Below, in pieces: positions 14,023-21,888 of a DNA stretch of 25,890 nucleotides. Origin of the DNA: Pseudomonadota bacterium (GTDB lineage: Bacteria; Pseudomonadota; Alphaproteobacteria; Rhizobiales; Tepidamorphaceae); NCBI GenBank assembly GCA_023458595.1, contig JAEWYT010000184.1, positions 1-25,890 of the forward strand, in the 5' to 3' direction. The notes beneath the pieces are model-generated. The model was given only the letters and a program-made list of their open reading frames with translations. It did not search any database and was not told the DNA's origin. Numbering within the stretch: position 1 is the stretch's first letter; the number at the start of each line of letters is the position of its first letter. The position numbers and the translations under genes are program-made.

Positions 14023-14931
14023 ATGGCCTTCACCATCCGCCAGCTGCAGTATTTCATCGCCGTAGCCGAGCAGGGCACCGTTTCCGGCGCCGCCCAGAAC
14101 CTGTCGATCTCGCAGTCCTCGGTGACCGAGGCGATCAAGGAACTGGAACGCGATCTCGGCGTCGAGCTGTTCGAGCGCCATCCGCGCGGCCTGTCGATCA
14201 CCCACAAGGGTCACCAGTTCCTTCGCCACGCGACCAAGATCCTCGCCGACGTCTCGGACGCGCGCCGCACCTTCTCCGAGGAGCAATCGCCGGCCACTGG
14301 CAGCCTTCAGCTCGGCGTCACCTCGCTGGTCGCCGGCTACGTGCTGTCCGACCTTCTCGCCCGCTACCGTCGCGCCTATCCGGCGATCGACCTCTCGGCG
14401 ATCGAGGACAACGGCGACTATCTCGAGCACCTGCTCGTCGGCGGCGAGCTCGACGTCGCCGTGATGGTCATCTCCAACCTGCGCGACCGCCTGGCGCTGC
14501 AGGCGGAGATCCTCGAGGTCTCGCCCTATCGCCTGTGGCTGCCGCTCGGCCACCGTCTGGCGAGTGCCGACATTATCGGTCTCGCCGACATCGCCGGCGA
14601 GCCGCTGATCATGCTCACCCTCGACGAGATCGAGGAAGCGACCGGCAAACTCCTGTCCGCCCTCGGCGCCCGCCCCCATGTCGCCTTCCGCACCCGGTCT
14701 GTCGAAGCGGTGCGCAGCCTCGTCGCGACCGGCGCCGGAATCGCGCTCCTTCCGGATCTCGTCTATCGCCCGTGGTCGCTCGAAGGCGACCGCATCGAAT
14801 CCCGCGATATTTCCGGCTCGCTGCCGGTCGTCCAGGTCGGTGTCGTCTGGCGCCGCGGCTCCAATCTGCCGGCTGCGGCGCGCGATTTCATCGGAATCGC
14901 CCAGTCCCAGCGCGTCCTGCGGCAGCGGTAG
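14023..14931 (+). CDS. LysR-family transcriptional regulator
   Basis: A 302-residue LysR-type regulator. Residues 1-62 form the winged helix-turn-helix (TIRQLQYFIAVAEQGTVSGA, then ISQSSVTEAIKELERDLGVELF), followed by the linker helix and a periplasmic-binding-protein-like effector domain (LQLGVTSLVAGYVLSDLLAR, GELDVAVMV, TGAGIALLPD). It is a cytoplasmic regulator whose effector is unknown. It points the same way as the ydcSTUV-patD genes and is followed by a T-N11-A box in their upstream region, so control of polyamine-type uptake is the simplest reading; the flavin reductase gene upstream could be another target. The ATG at 14023 has only a weak ribosome site. The length is normal for the family. 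Confidence 0.93.
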   Translation: MAFTIRQLQYFIAVAEQGTVSGAAQNLSISQSSVTEAIKELERDLGVELFERHPRGLSITHKGHQFLRHATKILADVSDARRTFSEEQSPATGSLQLGVTSLVAGYVLSDLLARYRRAYPAIDLSAIEDNGDYLEHLLVGGELDVAVMVISNLRDRLALQAEILEVSPYRLWLPLGHRLASADIIGLADIAGEPLIMLTLDEIEEATGKLLSALGARPHVAFRTRSVEAVRSLVATGAGIALLPDLVYRPWSLEGDRIESRDISGSLPVVQVGVVWRRGSNLPAAARDFIGIAQSQRVLRQR

Positions 14932-14939
14932 CGATCCGG

Positions 14940-14956
14940 TATCGGGATTTCCGATA
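14940..14956. promoter_or_regulatory. LysR-type T-N11-A box candidate upstream of ydcS
   Basis: The dyad TATCGG-N5-CCGATA is perfect in its 6 bp arms and contains T14942-N11-A14954, the classic LysR spacing. It begins 9 bp after the lysR stop codon and 109 bp before the ydcS start. Binding by the adjacent LysR is inferred. Confidence 0.45.
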
Positions 14957-14977
14957 TCGCCCTTCTGACAAATGAAA

Positions 14978-14995
14978 TTGCGAAACCGTTCGCAA
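14978..14995. promoter_or_regulatory. 18-bp palindrome TTGCGAA-N4-TTCGCAA upstream of ydcS
   Basis: Two perfect 7-base arms flank ACCG, 70 bp upstream of the ydcS start. The even symmetry does not fit a T-N11-A box; it looks like a second operator, perhaps for a LacI-, GntR- or TetR-type protein encoded elsewhere. Seen directly; the binding protein is unknown. Confidence 0.45.
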
Positions 14996-15064
14996 GTCGT
15001 GACGATACCGTCCCGGAAGCGCGTCGCCGGGAGGGAGTGCGGCGCCTTGACCGGGAGAGCACAC

Positions 15065-16222
15065 ATGAAATCCGTCCTGAAATCGTGCACCGCCGTCGCG
15101 GTGATCCTGAGTTTCGCCGGCCAGGCCGTGTCCGCCGAGATGATGACCAAGCTCGGCGCCGGCGAGGGCCAGGTCGATATCGTCGCCTGGCCGGGCTACA
15201 TCGAGCGCGGCGAGACCGACGCTGCCTACGACTGGGTTACCGACTTCGAGAAGGCGACCGGCTGCAAGGTCAACGTCAAGACCGCCAACACTTCGGACGA
15301 GATGGTCGCGCTGATGAACGAGGGCGGCTTCGACCTCGTCACCGCCTCCGGCGACGCCTCGCTGCGTCTGATCGCCGGCAAGCGCGTGCAGCCGGTCAAT
15401 ACCGACCTGATCGCGAGCTGGAAGACTGTCGACGAGCGGCTTCAGAACGCCCCCTGGCACACTGTCGACGGCAAGCACTACGGCACGCCCTACCAGTGGG
15501 GCCCGAACGTGCTGATGTACAACACCGACGTCTTCAAGGAAGTTCCGAAGAGCTGGAACGTCGTCTTCGAGGAGATGACGCTGTCCGACGGCAAGTCGAA
15601 CACCGGCCGCGTGCAGGCCTACGATGGCCCGATCCACATCGCCGACGCCGCCAACTACCTGATGGCTCATAAGCCCGATCTCGGCATCAAGAGCCCTTAT
15701 GAGCTGAACGAGGACCAGTACAAGGCGGCCCTCGACCTGCTGCGCGAGCAACGCAAGCTCGTCTCGCGCTACTGGCACGACGCCTTCATTCAGATGGACG
15801 ACTTCAAGAACGAGGGCGTGGTCGCCTCCGGTTCCTGGCCGTTCCAGGTGAACATCCTGAAGAGCGAGAACCAGCCGATCGCCTCGACGATTCCGGAAGA
15901 GGGCGCCACGGGCTGGGCGGACACGACCATGATGCATGCCGATGCCGCCCATCCGAACTGTGCCTACATGTGGATGGAGCATTCTCTGTCGCCGAAGGTG
16001 CAGGGTGATCTTGCCGCCTGGTTCGGCTCGGTGCCGTCGGTTCCCGCCGCCTGCAAGGGCAACGAGCTGCTGACCGACGAGGGCTGCGCGACCAACGGCT
16101 TCGAGGATTTCGAGAAGATTAAGTTCTGGCAGACGCCGGTCTCCAAGTGCGAGAGCCAGGGCGAGTGCGTGCCCTACTATCGCTGGGTCTCCGACTACAT
16201 CGGCGTGATCGGCGGCCGCTGA
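15065..16222 (+). CDS. ydcS: ABC transporter substrate-binding protein, YdcS/PotD type (polyamine family)
   Basis: The 385-residue protein is the periplasmic binding component of a putrescine/spermidine-type importer. A signal peptide (residues 1-24, ending AVSA/EM) precedes a mature domain very close to Escherichia coli YdcS: DIVAWPGYIERGETDAAYDW, FDLVTASGDASLRLI, GKRVQPVNT, YGTPYQWGPNVLMYNTD, RVQAYDGPIHIADAA, FKNEGVVASGSWPFQVN. Several cysteines shared with YdcS (in TGCKVNV, HPNCAYMW, AACKG, EGCATNG) suggest conserved disulfides. The frame is open upstream, but the signal peptide fixes the ATG at 15065, behind GGGAGAG. It heads a gene set in the same order as E. coli ydcSTUVW, ending with the aldehyde dehydrogenase that oxidises a putrescine breakdown product, which supports putrescine or a related diamine as ligand. 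Confidence 0.94.
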   Translation: MKSVLKSCTAVAVILSFAGQAVSAEMMTKLGAGEGQVDIVAWPGYIERGETDAAYDWVTDFEKATGCKVNVKTANTSDEMVALMNEGGFDLVTASGDASLRLIAGKRVQPVNTDLIASWKTVDERLQNAPWHTVDGKHYGTPYQWGPNVLMYNTDVFKEVPKSWNVVFEEMTLSDGKSNTGRVQAYDGPIHIADAANYLMAHKPDLGIKSPYELNEDQYKAALDLLREQRKLVSRYWHDAFIQMDDFKNEGVVASGSWPFQVNILKSENQPIASTIPEEGATGWADTTMMHADAAHPNCAYMWMEHSLSPKVQGDLAAWFGSVPSVPAACKGNELLTDEGCATNGFEDFEKIKFWQTPVSKCESQGECVPYYRWVSDYIGVIGGR

Positions 16223-16250
16223 GCCGCCGTGACGCGGGTGCTCTCTCGTT

Positions 16251-16278
16251 GCCCGGACGGTCGCAAGGCCGTCCGGGC
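16251..16278 (+). terminator. Intercistronic stem-loop after ydcS
   Basis: Perfect 10 bp arms GCCCGGACGG and CCGTCCGGGC enclose an 8-base loop, 29 bp after the ydcS stop. A smaller 7 bp dyad (16210-16229) spans the stop codon. No T-tract follows. Stem-loops here often stabilise binding-protein mRNA and reduce read-through to the ATPase and permease genes. Confidence 0.6.
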
Positions 16279-16415
16279 CAATGGGGAGGGCGAAAAAGGA
16301 GCGGCGCCGGATCATTCCTGTCCCGGTCACTCCAGCGAGAGCGGGAGCGAGTGGGGTTCGGCGAGGCTGCACTCCTTGGCGATATGAAATCCGGCGTCGG
16401 GCAGTGAATTCCGAG

Positions 16416-17411
16416 ATGACAGCGGCGGTTTCCTTTCAGAAAGTCTCGCGCCATTTCGGCGCCGTTCGCGCGGTCGATGCCGTCGACCTCGACGTCGCGC
16501 CGGGTGAGTTCTTCGCCATGCTCGGTCCGTCGGGTTCCGGCAAGACGACGTGCCTGCGCCTGATCGCCGGCTTCGAGCAACCGACGTCCGGCCATATCGA
16601 GATTTTCGGCGAGACGGCCGAGGGCGTGCCGCCCTACCGGCGCAACGTCAACACCGTCTTCCAGGACTACGCGCTCTTTCCGCACCTGAACGTCATTGAG
16701 AACGTCGCGTACGGCCTGATGGTGCGCGGCGTGCCGAAGGGCGAGCGCCGCAAGGTCGCCGGGGAGGCGCTGGAGCTCGTCCAGCTTCCCGGCTACGGGA
16801 AGCGCAAGCCCGGCCAGCTCTCCGGCGGTCAGCGCCAGCGCGTCGCCCTCGCCCGCGCCCTGGTCAACAAGCCGAAGGTCCTGCTCCTCGACGAGCCGCT
16901 CGGCGCCCTCGACCTGAAGCTGCGCGAGCAGATGCAGGAAGAGCTGAAGGCGCTGCAGAAGCGGCTCGCCATCACCTTCGTCTTCGTCACCCACGACCAG
17001 GGCGAGGCCCTGTCGATGGCCGACCGCATCGCCGTCTTCAACGAGGGCCGCATCATGCAGATCGGCTCGCCGGAGGAGATCTACCAGCGGCCGAACTCGC
17101 GTTTCGTCGCCGATTTCGTCGGCTCCTCCAACGTGCTGCCGCCGGAGTTCGTCGCCAACCACGCAAACGAGAAGCGCTGGGCGAGCCTGCGTCCCGAGGC
17201 GGTCCGTGTCGACGCCGGCGGGTCCGGCGCCGTTGCGGGCACCGTCGTCGCGCGCAGCTTCCTCGGTGCCTCGACCCGCGTCGCCATCGACGTCGAGGGC
17301 CTGCGCCTCCAGGCGGTGTTGCCCGCCTCGCAGAAGGCCCCGGGCGAGGGCGAGCGCGTGTCGCTCTCGTGGTCCGCTTCCGACCTGCACCTGATGGACG
17401 ACGAGGCATGA
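16416..17411 (+). CDS. ydcT: Polyamine-type ABC transporter ATP-binding protein
   Basis: The 331-residue ATPase energises the importer at the cytoplasmic face. Walker A GPSGSGKTT (37-45), Q-loop in VFQDYALFPH, signature LSGGQRQR (135-142), Walker B LLLDE (156-160), D-loop and the switch His in VTHDQGEA are all intact. A C-terminal TOBE domain (about 240-331) is present, as in PotA and YdcT. The ATG at 16416 begins the homologous region; an in-frame GTG at 16404 is a possible alternative, and neither has a strong Shine-Dalgarno sequence. A longer open frame upstream is arginine-rich, overlaps the stem-loop region and is not family-like. The stop overlaps the next start by 4 bp. Confidence 0.95.
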   Translation: MTAAVSFQKVSRHFGAVRAVDAVDLDVAPGEFFAMLGPSGSGKTTCLRLIAGFEQPTSGHIEIFGETAEGVPPYRRNVNTVFQDYALFPHLNVIENVAYGLMVRGVPKGERRKVAGEALELVQLPGYGKRKPGQLSGGQRQRVALARALVNKPKVLLLDEPLGALDLKLREQMQEELKALQKRLAITFVFVTHDQGEALSMADRIAVFNEGRIMQIGSPEEIYQRPNSRFVADFVGSSNVLPPEFVANHANEKRWASLRPEAVRVDAGGSGAVAGTVVARSFLGASTRVAIDVEGLRLQAVLPASQKAPGEGERVSLSWSASDLHLMDDEA

Positions 17412-18367
17412 CGCCCCCCCTCAGCATCACCTCCCACGCCATCCTGCCCGGCCGCGGCGGCGTCTTCGGAAGCCTTTCCGACGTCCTTTGGCGGCGGCCG
17501 GGACTGCTGCTGTTCGCGATGCTCGCCCCGCCGGTCCTCTGGCTCGGTATCATCTACCTCGGCTCGCTGTTCGCGCTGCTCGCCCAGAGCTTCTTCTCGA
17601 TCGACGAATTCTCCGGCCTCATCAAGTACGAGCTCACGCTCAGAACCTACGGCGAGCTGTTCCGGCCGTCGAATGTGGACATCATCCTGCGATCGGTGCT
17701 GATGGCCTCGGTGGTGACGCTCTCCGCCGCGGTCGTCGCCTTCCCGATTGCCTACTACGCGGCCCGCTACGCCCGCGGCAAATGGAAGGCACTGTTCTAT
17801 CTCGGCGCCATGCTGCCGCTGTGGTCGAGCTATCTCGTCAAGGTCTACGCCTGGAAGCTGATCCTCGCCAAGGAAGGCATCCTCACTTGGATCTTCACGA
17901 AGCTGCACCTGACGGGACTGCTCGACGCCGTGCTGGCTATTCCCGTCATCGGCGGCAACTCGCTGTCTGTGAGCTACATCGGCACCTTCCTCGTCTTCCT
18001 CTATGTCTGGCTGCCGTTCATGATCCTGCCGACCCAGGCGGCTTTGGAACGTGTTCCGGTGAGCCTGATCGAGGCCTCCTCCGATCTCGGTGCCGCGCCC
18101 GGCCAGACGTTCCGCAACGTGCTCGTGCCGCTGGCGCTGCCGGGCATCGTCGCCGGTTCGATCTTCACATTCTCGCTGACGCTCGGCGACTACATCATCC
18201 CGCAGATCGTCGGTTCGTCGCGCCTGTTCATCGGCCAGGCGGTCTACGCCCAGCAGGGCACCGCCGGCAACATCCCGCTGGCGGCCGCCTTTACCGTCGT
18301 GCCGATCGTCATCATGGGCTTCTATCTCTGGGGCGCGAAACGGCTGGGGGCCTTCGATGCGCTCTGA
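17408..18367 (+). CDS. ydcU: Polyamine-type ABC transporter permease (first)
   Basis: The 319-residue inner-membrane permease has about six hydrophobic helices plus a typical N-terminal cytoplasmic stretch. The binding-protein-dependent transport signature that contacts the ATPase is visible as EASSDLGAAPGQTFRNVLVPLALPGIVAG. It is of the PotB/YdcU type. The ATG overlaps the ydcT stop by 4 bp (ATGA), and its own end overlaps the second permease by 11 bp, so the set is translationally coupled. The start at 17408 was preferred over an upstream ATG whose extra 13 residues lie inside the ydcT coding region. Confidence 0.94.
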   Translation: MTPPLSITSHAILPGRGGVFGSLSDVLWRRPGLLLFAMLAPPVLWLGIIYLGSLFALLAQSFFSIDEFSGLIKYELTLRTYGELFRPSNVDIILRSVLMASVVTLSAAVVAFPIAYYAARYARGKWKALFYLGAMLPLWSSYLVKVYAWKLILAKEGILTWIFTKLHLTGLLDAVLAIPVIGGNSLSVSYIGTFLVFLYVWLPFMILPTQAALERVPVSLIEASSDLGAAPGQTFRNVLVPLALPGIVAGSIFTFSLTLGDYIIPQIVGSSRLFIGQAVYAQQGTAGNIPLAAAFTVVPIVIMGFYLWGAKRLGAFDAL

Positions 18368-19172
18368 TCGCGGAACCCGTGCACCTCTCGGCCTGAAGAT
18401 CGCAGCGGCAGCGGGGCTGCTGTTCCTGCACTTGCCCATCCTGCTCATCTTCGTCTACGCGTTCACCACGGAGGAACGCAGCTACCAGTGGCCCCCGCCG
18501 GGCCTCACGCTGCAGTGGCTCGGCGTAACGTGGAACCGCCCGGACGTATGGGACGCGCTCGGCCTGTCGCTCCGGGTCGCCGCTATTTCGACCGCGATCG
18601 CGCTCGTCCTCGGCACGCTCTGCGCGGCTGCCGTCTCCGGTTCGCGCTTCTTCGGTCGCGAGACGATCTCGCTGCTCGTCATCCTGCCGATCGCGCTGCC
18701 CGGCATCATCACCGGCATCGCGCTCAGATCGGCCTTCTCGATCGCCGAGATTCCCTTCTCGGTCTGGACCATCGTGCTTGGCCACGCGACCTTCTGCGTG
18801 GTCGTCGTCTACAACAACGCCATCGCCCGCTTCCGCCGCACCTCCGGGTCGCTGATCGAGGCCTCGATGGATCTCGGCGCCGACGGCTTTCAGACGCTCC
18901 GCCACGTCATTCTTCCCAACATCGGCACGGCGCTCGTCGCCGGCGGCATGCTCGCCTTCGCGCTCTCCTTCGACGAGGTGATCGTGACGACCTTCACCGC
19001 CGGCCAGCAGGCGACGCTGCCGATCTGGATGCTCGAAGAGCTGGTGCGCCCGCGCCAGCGCCCCGTCACCAACGTGGTGGCGATGGTCGTCGTGCTCGTC
19101 ACGCTGCTGCCGATCGTCGCCGCCTATTACCTGACCCGCGAAGGCAGCGAAGTCGCCGGCCACGGCAAGTGA
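18357..19172 (+). CDS. ydcV: Polyamine-type ABC transporter permease (second)
   Basis: The 271-residue inner-membrane permease is of the PotC/YdcV type, with about six membrane helices. The ATPase-coupling loop reads EASMDLGADGFQTLRHVILPNIGTALVAG, followed by LAFALSFDEVIVTTFTAG, a sequence typical of PotC-like subunits. The start lies 11 bp inside the end of the first permease gene. Together with ydcS, ydcT and ydcU it completes the importer. Confidence 0.94.
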   Translation: MRSDRGTRAPLGLKIAAAAGLLFLHLPILLIFVYAFTTEERSYQWPPPGLTLQWLGVTWNRPDVWDALGLSLRVAAISTAIALVLGTLCAAAVSGSRFFGRETISLLVILPIALPGIITGIALRSAFSIAEIPFSVWTIVLGHATFCVVVVYNNAIARFRRTSGSLIEASMDLGADGFQTLRHVILPNIGTALVAGGMLAFALSFDEVIVTTFTAGQQATLPIWMLEELVRPRQRPVTNVVAMVVVLVTLLPIVAAYYLTREGSEVAGHGK

Positions 19173-19200
19173 AATCGCTTTATAGCAAGGGAGTGCCCCC

Positions 19201-20640
19201 ATGAATGCGCCCGTGAACACCGAGATGCTGATTGGCTCGCGGTTCGAGGCCGGCAAGGAAACGCCGGAGACGATCCTCAATCCGAAGACCGGCGCGACGA
19301 TCCTCGACCTGCCGGAGGCGTCCGCCGCGCAGATCGACGCCGCCGTCGCCGCCGCCGAGAAGGCCTTCGCCTCCTGGTCGCGCACGACCCCGGCGCAGCG
19401 TTCGGGCTACCTCCTCGCGATCGCCGAGCGCATCGAGGCCGACGCCGAGGAGTTCGCGCGGCTCGAGGCGCTCAACTGCGGCAAGCCGATCAACGCCGTG
19501 ATCAACGACGAGATCCCCGCGATCGTCGACTGCTACCGCTTCTTCGCCGGCGCCGTGCGCTGCGTGCCGGGCAACGCGGCCGGCGAATACCTGCCGGGCT
19601 TCACCTCGATGATCCGCCGCGATCCGATCGGCATCGTCGCCTCGATCGCGCCGTGGAACTACCCGCTGATGATGATGGCCTGGAAGCTCGCGCCCGCGAT
19701 CGGCGGCGGCAACACGGTCGTCTTCAAGCCCTCCGAGCAGACGCCGCTGACCGCGCTGAAGCTCGCGAAGATCCTCGCCGACGTCCTGCCCGAGGGTGTC
19801 GTCAACGTCGTGCTCGGCCGTGGCGAGAGCGTCGGCAACGCCCTGATCAACCACCCGAAGGTCAACATGATCTCGATCACCGGCGACGTCGCGACCGGCA
19901 AGAAAGTGCTGCAGGCCGCCGCCAAGTCGGTGAAGCGCACGCATCTGGAGCTGGGCGGCAAGGCCCCGGTCATCGTCTTCGACGACGCCGATCTCGGCGA
20001 GGTCGTCGGGGGCTTGCGCGCCTTCGGCTACTACAACGCCGGCCAGGACTGCACGGCTGCCTGCCGCATCTATGCGGGCGACAAGATCTACGACAAGCTC
20101 GTCGCCGATCTGTCCTCCGCGGTCTCGACCATCAAGTTCAACGAGGCCGACGATACGCAGAACGAGATCGGGCCGCTCATCTCCAGACGCCAGCGCGAGC
20201 GCGTGGCGAGCTTCGTCGAGCGCGCCTCCGAGCTGAACCACATCGAGATCACCACCGGCGGCAAGTCGGCCGACGGTGACGGCTTCTTCTACCAGCCGAC
20301 GGTGGTCGCAGGCGCCCTGCAGACCGACGAGATTGTCCGCCGCGAGGTGTTCGGTCCCGTCGTCTCGGTGACGCGCTTCTCCGACGTCGAGGAGGCGGTC
20401 GCCTGGGCGAACGATTCCGACTACGGCCTCGCCTCCTCGGTGTGGACGGGTGACGTGTCCCGCGCAATGGCGACGGCCGCGCGGCTTCAGTACGGCTGCA
20501 CCTGGATCAACACCCATTTCATGTTGTGCACCGAGATGCCGCACGGCGGCCTGAAGCAGTCCGGCTACGGCAAGGACATGTCCCTTTATGCGCTGGAGGA
20601 CTATACCGCCGTCCGCCACGTCATGGTGAGGCACGGGTGA
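19201..20640 (+). CDS. patD: Gamma-aminobutyraldehyde dehydrogenase
   Basis: The 479-residue NAD-dependent aldehyde dehydrogenase oxidises 4-aminobutyraldehyde (in equilibrium with 1-pyrroline) to GABA in putrescine degradation. It follows E. coli PatD (YdcW) closely throughout: NCGKPINAVINDEIPAIVD, RFFAGAVRC, TSMIRRDPIGIVASIAPWN, GKAPVIVFDDAD, FGYYNAGQDCTAACRIYA, QYGCTWINTHFML, EMPHGGLKQSGYGKDMS and DYTAVRHVMV. The catalytic Cys284 lies in GQDC and the general base Glu250 in LELGGK. It lies 28 bp after ydcV, with GGGAG upstream of the ATG, in the same operon order as E. coli. The partner putrescine transaminase is not in the window. Confidence 0.95.
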   Translation: MNAPVNTEMLIGSRFEAGKETPETILNPKTGATILDLPEASAAQIDAAVAAAEKAFASWSRTTPAQRSGYLLAIAERIEADAEEFARLEALNCGKPINAVINDEIPAIVDCYRFFAGAVRCVPGNAAGEYLPGFTSMIRRDPIGIVASIAPWNYPLMMMAWKLAPAIGGGNTVVFKPSEQTPLTALKLAKILADVLPEGVVNVVLGRGESVGNALINHPKVNMISITGDVATGKKVLQAAAKSVKRTHLELGGKAPVIVFDDADLGEVVGGLRAFGYYNAGQDCTAACRIYAGDKIYDKLVADLSSAVSTIKFNEADDTQNEIGPLISRRQRERVASFVERASELNHIEITTGGKSADGDGFFYQPTVVAGALQTDEIVRREVFGPVVSVTRFSDVEEAVAWANDSDYGLASSVWTGDVSRAMATAARLQYGCTWINTHFMLCTEMPHGGLKQSGYGKDMSLYALEDYTAVRHVMVRHG

Positions 20641-20742
20641 GGGCACCCGCCGGGAGCCCGGTGTGATGAAGCGCCGTCGACGACACCGAGCCCATTGTCC
20701 GCGGCCGGCGCCTGGATCCGGGGGGCTCGGCACTTCGGATTG

Positions 20743-20778
20743 CGACGGTTCGGGCTCGCTTGCGAGCCCGAGCCGTCG
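20743..20778. terminator. Strong hairpin between convergent patD and beta-helix genes
   Basis: A 16 bp stem (one T-G wobble) closes on a CTTG loop; the core arms are TTCGGGCTCG and CGAGCCCGAG. It lies 102 bp past the patD stop and 40 bp past the end of the convergent beta-helix gene, so it can serve both strands. No T-tract follows on either side. Confidence 0.65.
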
Positions 20779-20817
20779 GCATCCGTTTCGCGGGTTCCGG
20801 TTCCAGGAAGCGCGCCG

Positions 20818-21888
20818 TTACGGATGGACGGCCGCGCCCGTGTCGTCCCAGATGTTGTTGGACCAGACGTTTCCGGACCCGTTCGGATTGTAGGCCGTGA
20901 CAGGGCCGTAGTATCCGCCGCGGGTGTAGTAGATCCGCGAGAACCGGTTGTTCATGACCTTGATATTGTAGGTGGCGGGCGCGCCGTTGTTTTGTCCCGC
21001 GTAGAGCGTGTATCCGCCGCCGGCTATGAGGTTGTCCGAGATGGTTCGGTTTGCTTCCAGTCCGAAATCCTGGAACAGGCTGATGGCGTCCGTCTGGCTC
21101 CGGTGATTGAAGACGGTGTTATGGATGATGTCGAGCTGCCTGGTGGACCCGTTCGAGGTGGTGCCGTTGGTGTGGTCTCCCGGCTCGTAGCCCGGGCTGT
21201 GGATGAAGTTGTGCGCGATCAGACCCTGGTAGATCTGGACGCCCGTCGACCAGCCGTAGAGGTTGCACCGAAGGATCGACGTGCCTTCCGCATCGCCATA
21301 GACGTCCTTGATCGCGGCTTCGACCCTGGGTTCGCCGTCGGCCGGTCCGACCGTGCAGCGATCGATGGTCGTGTTCTTGGCGTGCCTGATAGCGATGCCG
21401 AAATAGTCGCTGCTGTAGACCCTGACGTTGTTGATGATGACGTTGTCGGCGACCACGTCGACGGATCCGTTGACGATATAGTTCTTGAACACGGCGCCGT
21501 CGGTATCGATCGAGACCCAGCCCCGGGAGTCCCAGCGCCAACCCGGGCCGGACCGGACGTCGTCCGGGATTGTCTGAAGATCGACGCCGACGTCGATATA
21601 GCGGGTCACATAGCGGAATCGTTTCTTGCCGCGCAGTTTCTTCCGTTTGATGACGGCCCTCCTTTTCTTGATTTTTACTATCTTTTTGATGGTCGTCTTC
21701 GTCACGACGCCGGTATTCGTCGCGTCCGGAAATCCGCAACTGCTGGGTCGATCGGCGCAGTTCAATTGCTCCGCGGCTCCCGCCCGTTCCCGGTCTCCGG
21801 AGACGAAGAAAAAGGCGGCTAGTATCGTGCTTGGAACCGAAATGCGGCGTACAAGGTCGCGCGTGCCCGAAGTAACTCTCGCAGACAT
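20818..21888 (-). CDS. Secreted right-handed beta-helix protein with a lysine/arginine-rich tract
   Basis: The 356-residue protein starts with a basic N-region and hydrophobic core (about residues 10-38, cleavage likely near AGA/AEQ), so export is likely. A short Cys-containing segment with GFPDATNTGV (52-61) follows. Residues 64-92 hold 17 Lys or Arg and no acidic residue. From about 110 the protein has beta-helix coils with the rhythm DGAVFKNYIVNGSVDVVADN, NVIINNVRV, TTIDRCTV, IIHNTVF and TISDNLIAGG. FPDATNTGV plus a GPGW..DSRGWV strand recalls secreted beta-helix proteins I associate with actinobacteria. The ATG at 21886-21888 follows GAGGAG; an upstream in-frame ATG lacks this. The gene is AT-richer than its neighbours and uses ATA, GTA and tandem AGG codons. 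Substrate or ligand is unknown: no catalytic motif of a pectate or alginate lyase is clear. Confidence 0.82.
   Translation of the reverse strand: MSARVTSGTRDLVRRISVPSTILAAFFFVSGDRERAGAAEQLNCADRPSSCGFPDATNTGVVTKTTIKKIVKIKKRRAVIKRKKLRGKKRFRYVTRYIDVGVDLQTIPDDVRSGPGWRWDSRGWVSIDTDGAVFKNYIVNGSVDVVADNVIINNVRVYSSDYFGIAIRHAKNTTIDRCTVGPADGEPRVEAAIKDVYGDAEGTSILRCNLYGWSTGVQIYQGLIAHNFIHSPGYEPGDHTNGTTSNGSTRQLDIIHNTVFNHRSQTDAISLFQDFGLEANRTISDNLIAGGGYTLYAGQNNGAPATYNIKVMNNRFSRIYYTRGGYYGPVTAYNPNGSGNVWSNNIWDDTGAAVHP

Noticed and set aside
13959..15064. LysR gene and T-N11-A box as regulators of the dioxygenase operon
   Set aside because: Possible, but the box lies next to ydcS, and the dioxygenase operon has its own divergent MarR-domain gene; no T-N11-A site was evident in 12815-12995.
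14888..16372. Long minus-strand open frame opposite ydcS
   Set aside because: Its composition is typical of an antisense frame; ydcS on the plus strand has a signal peptide and close family matches.
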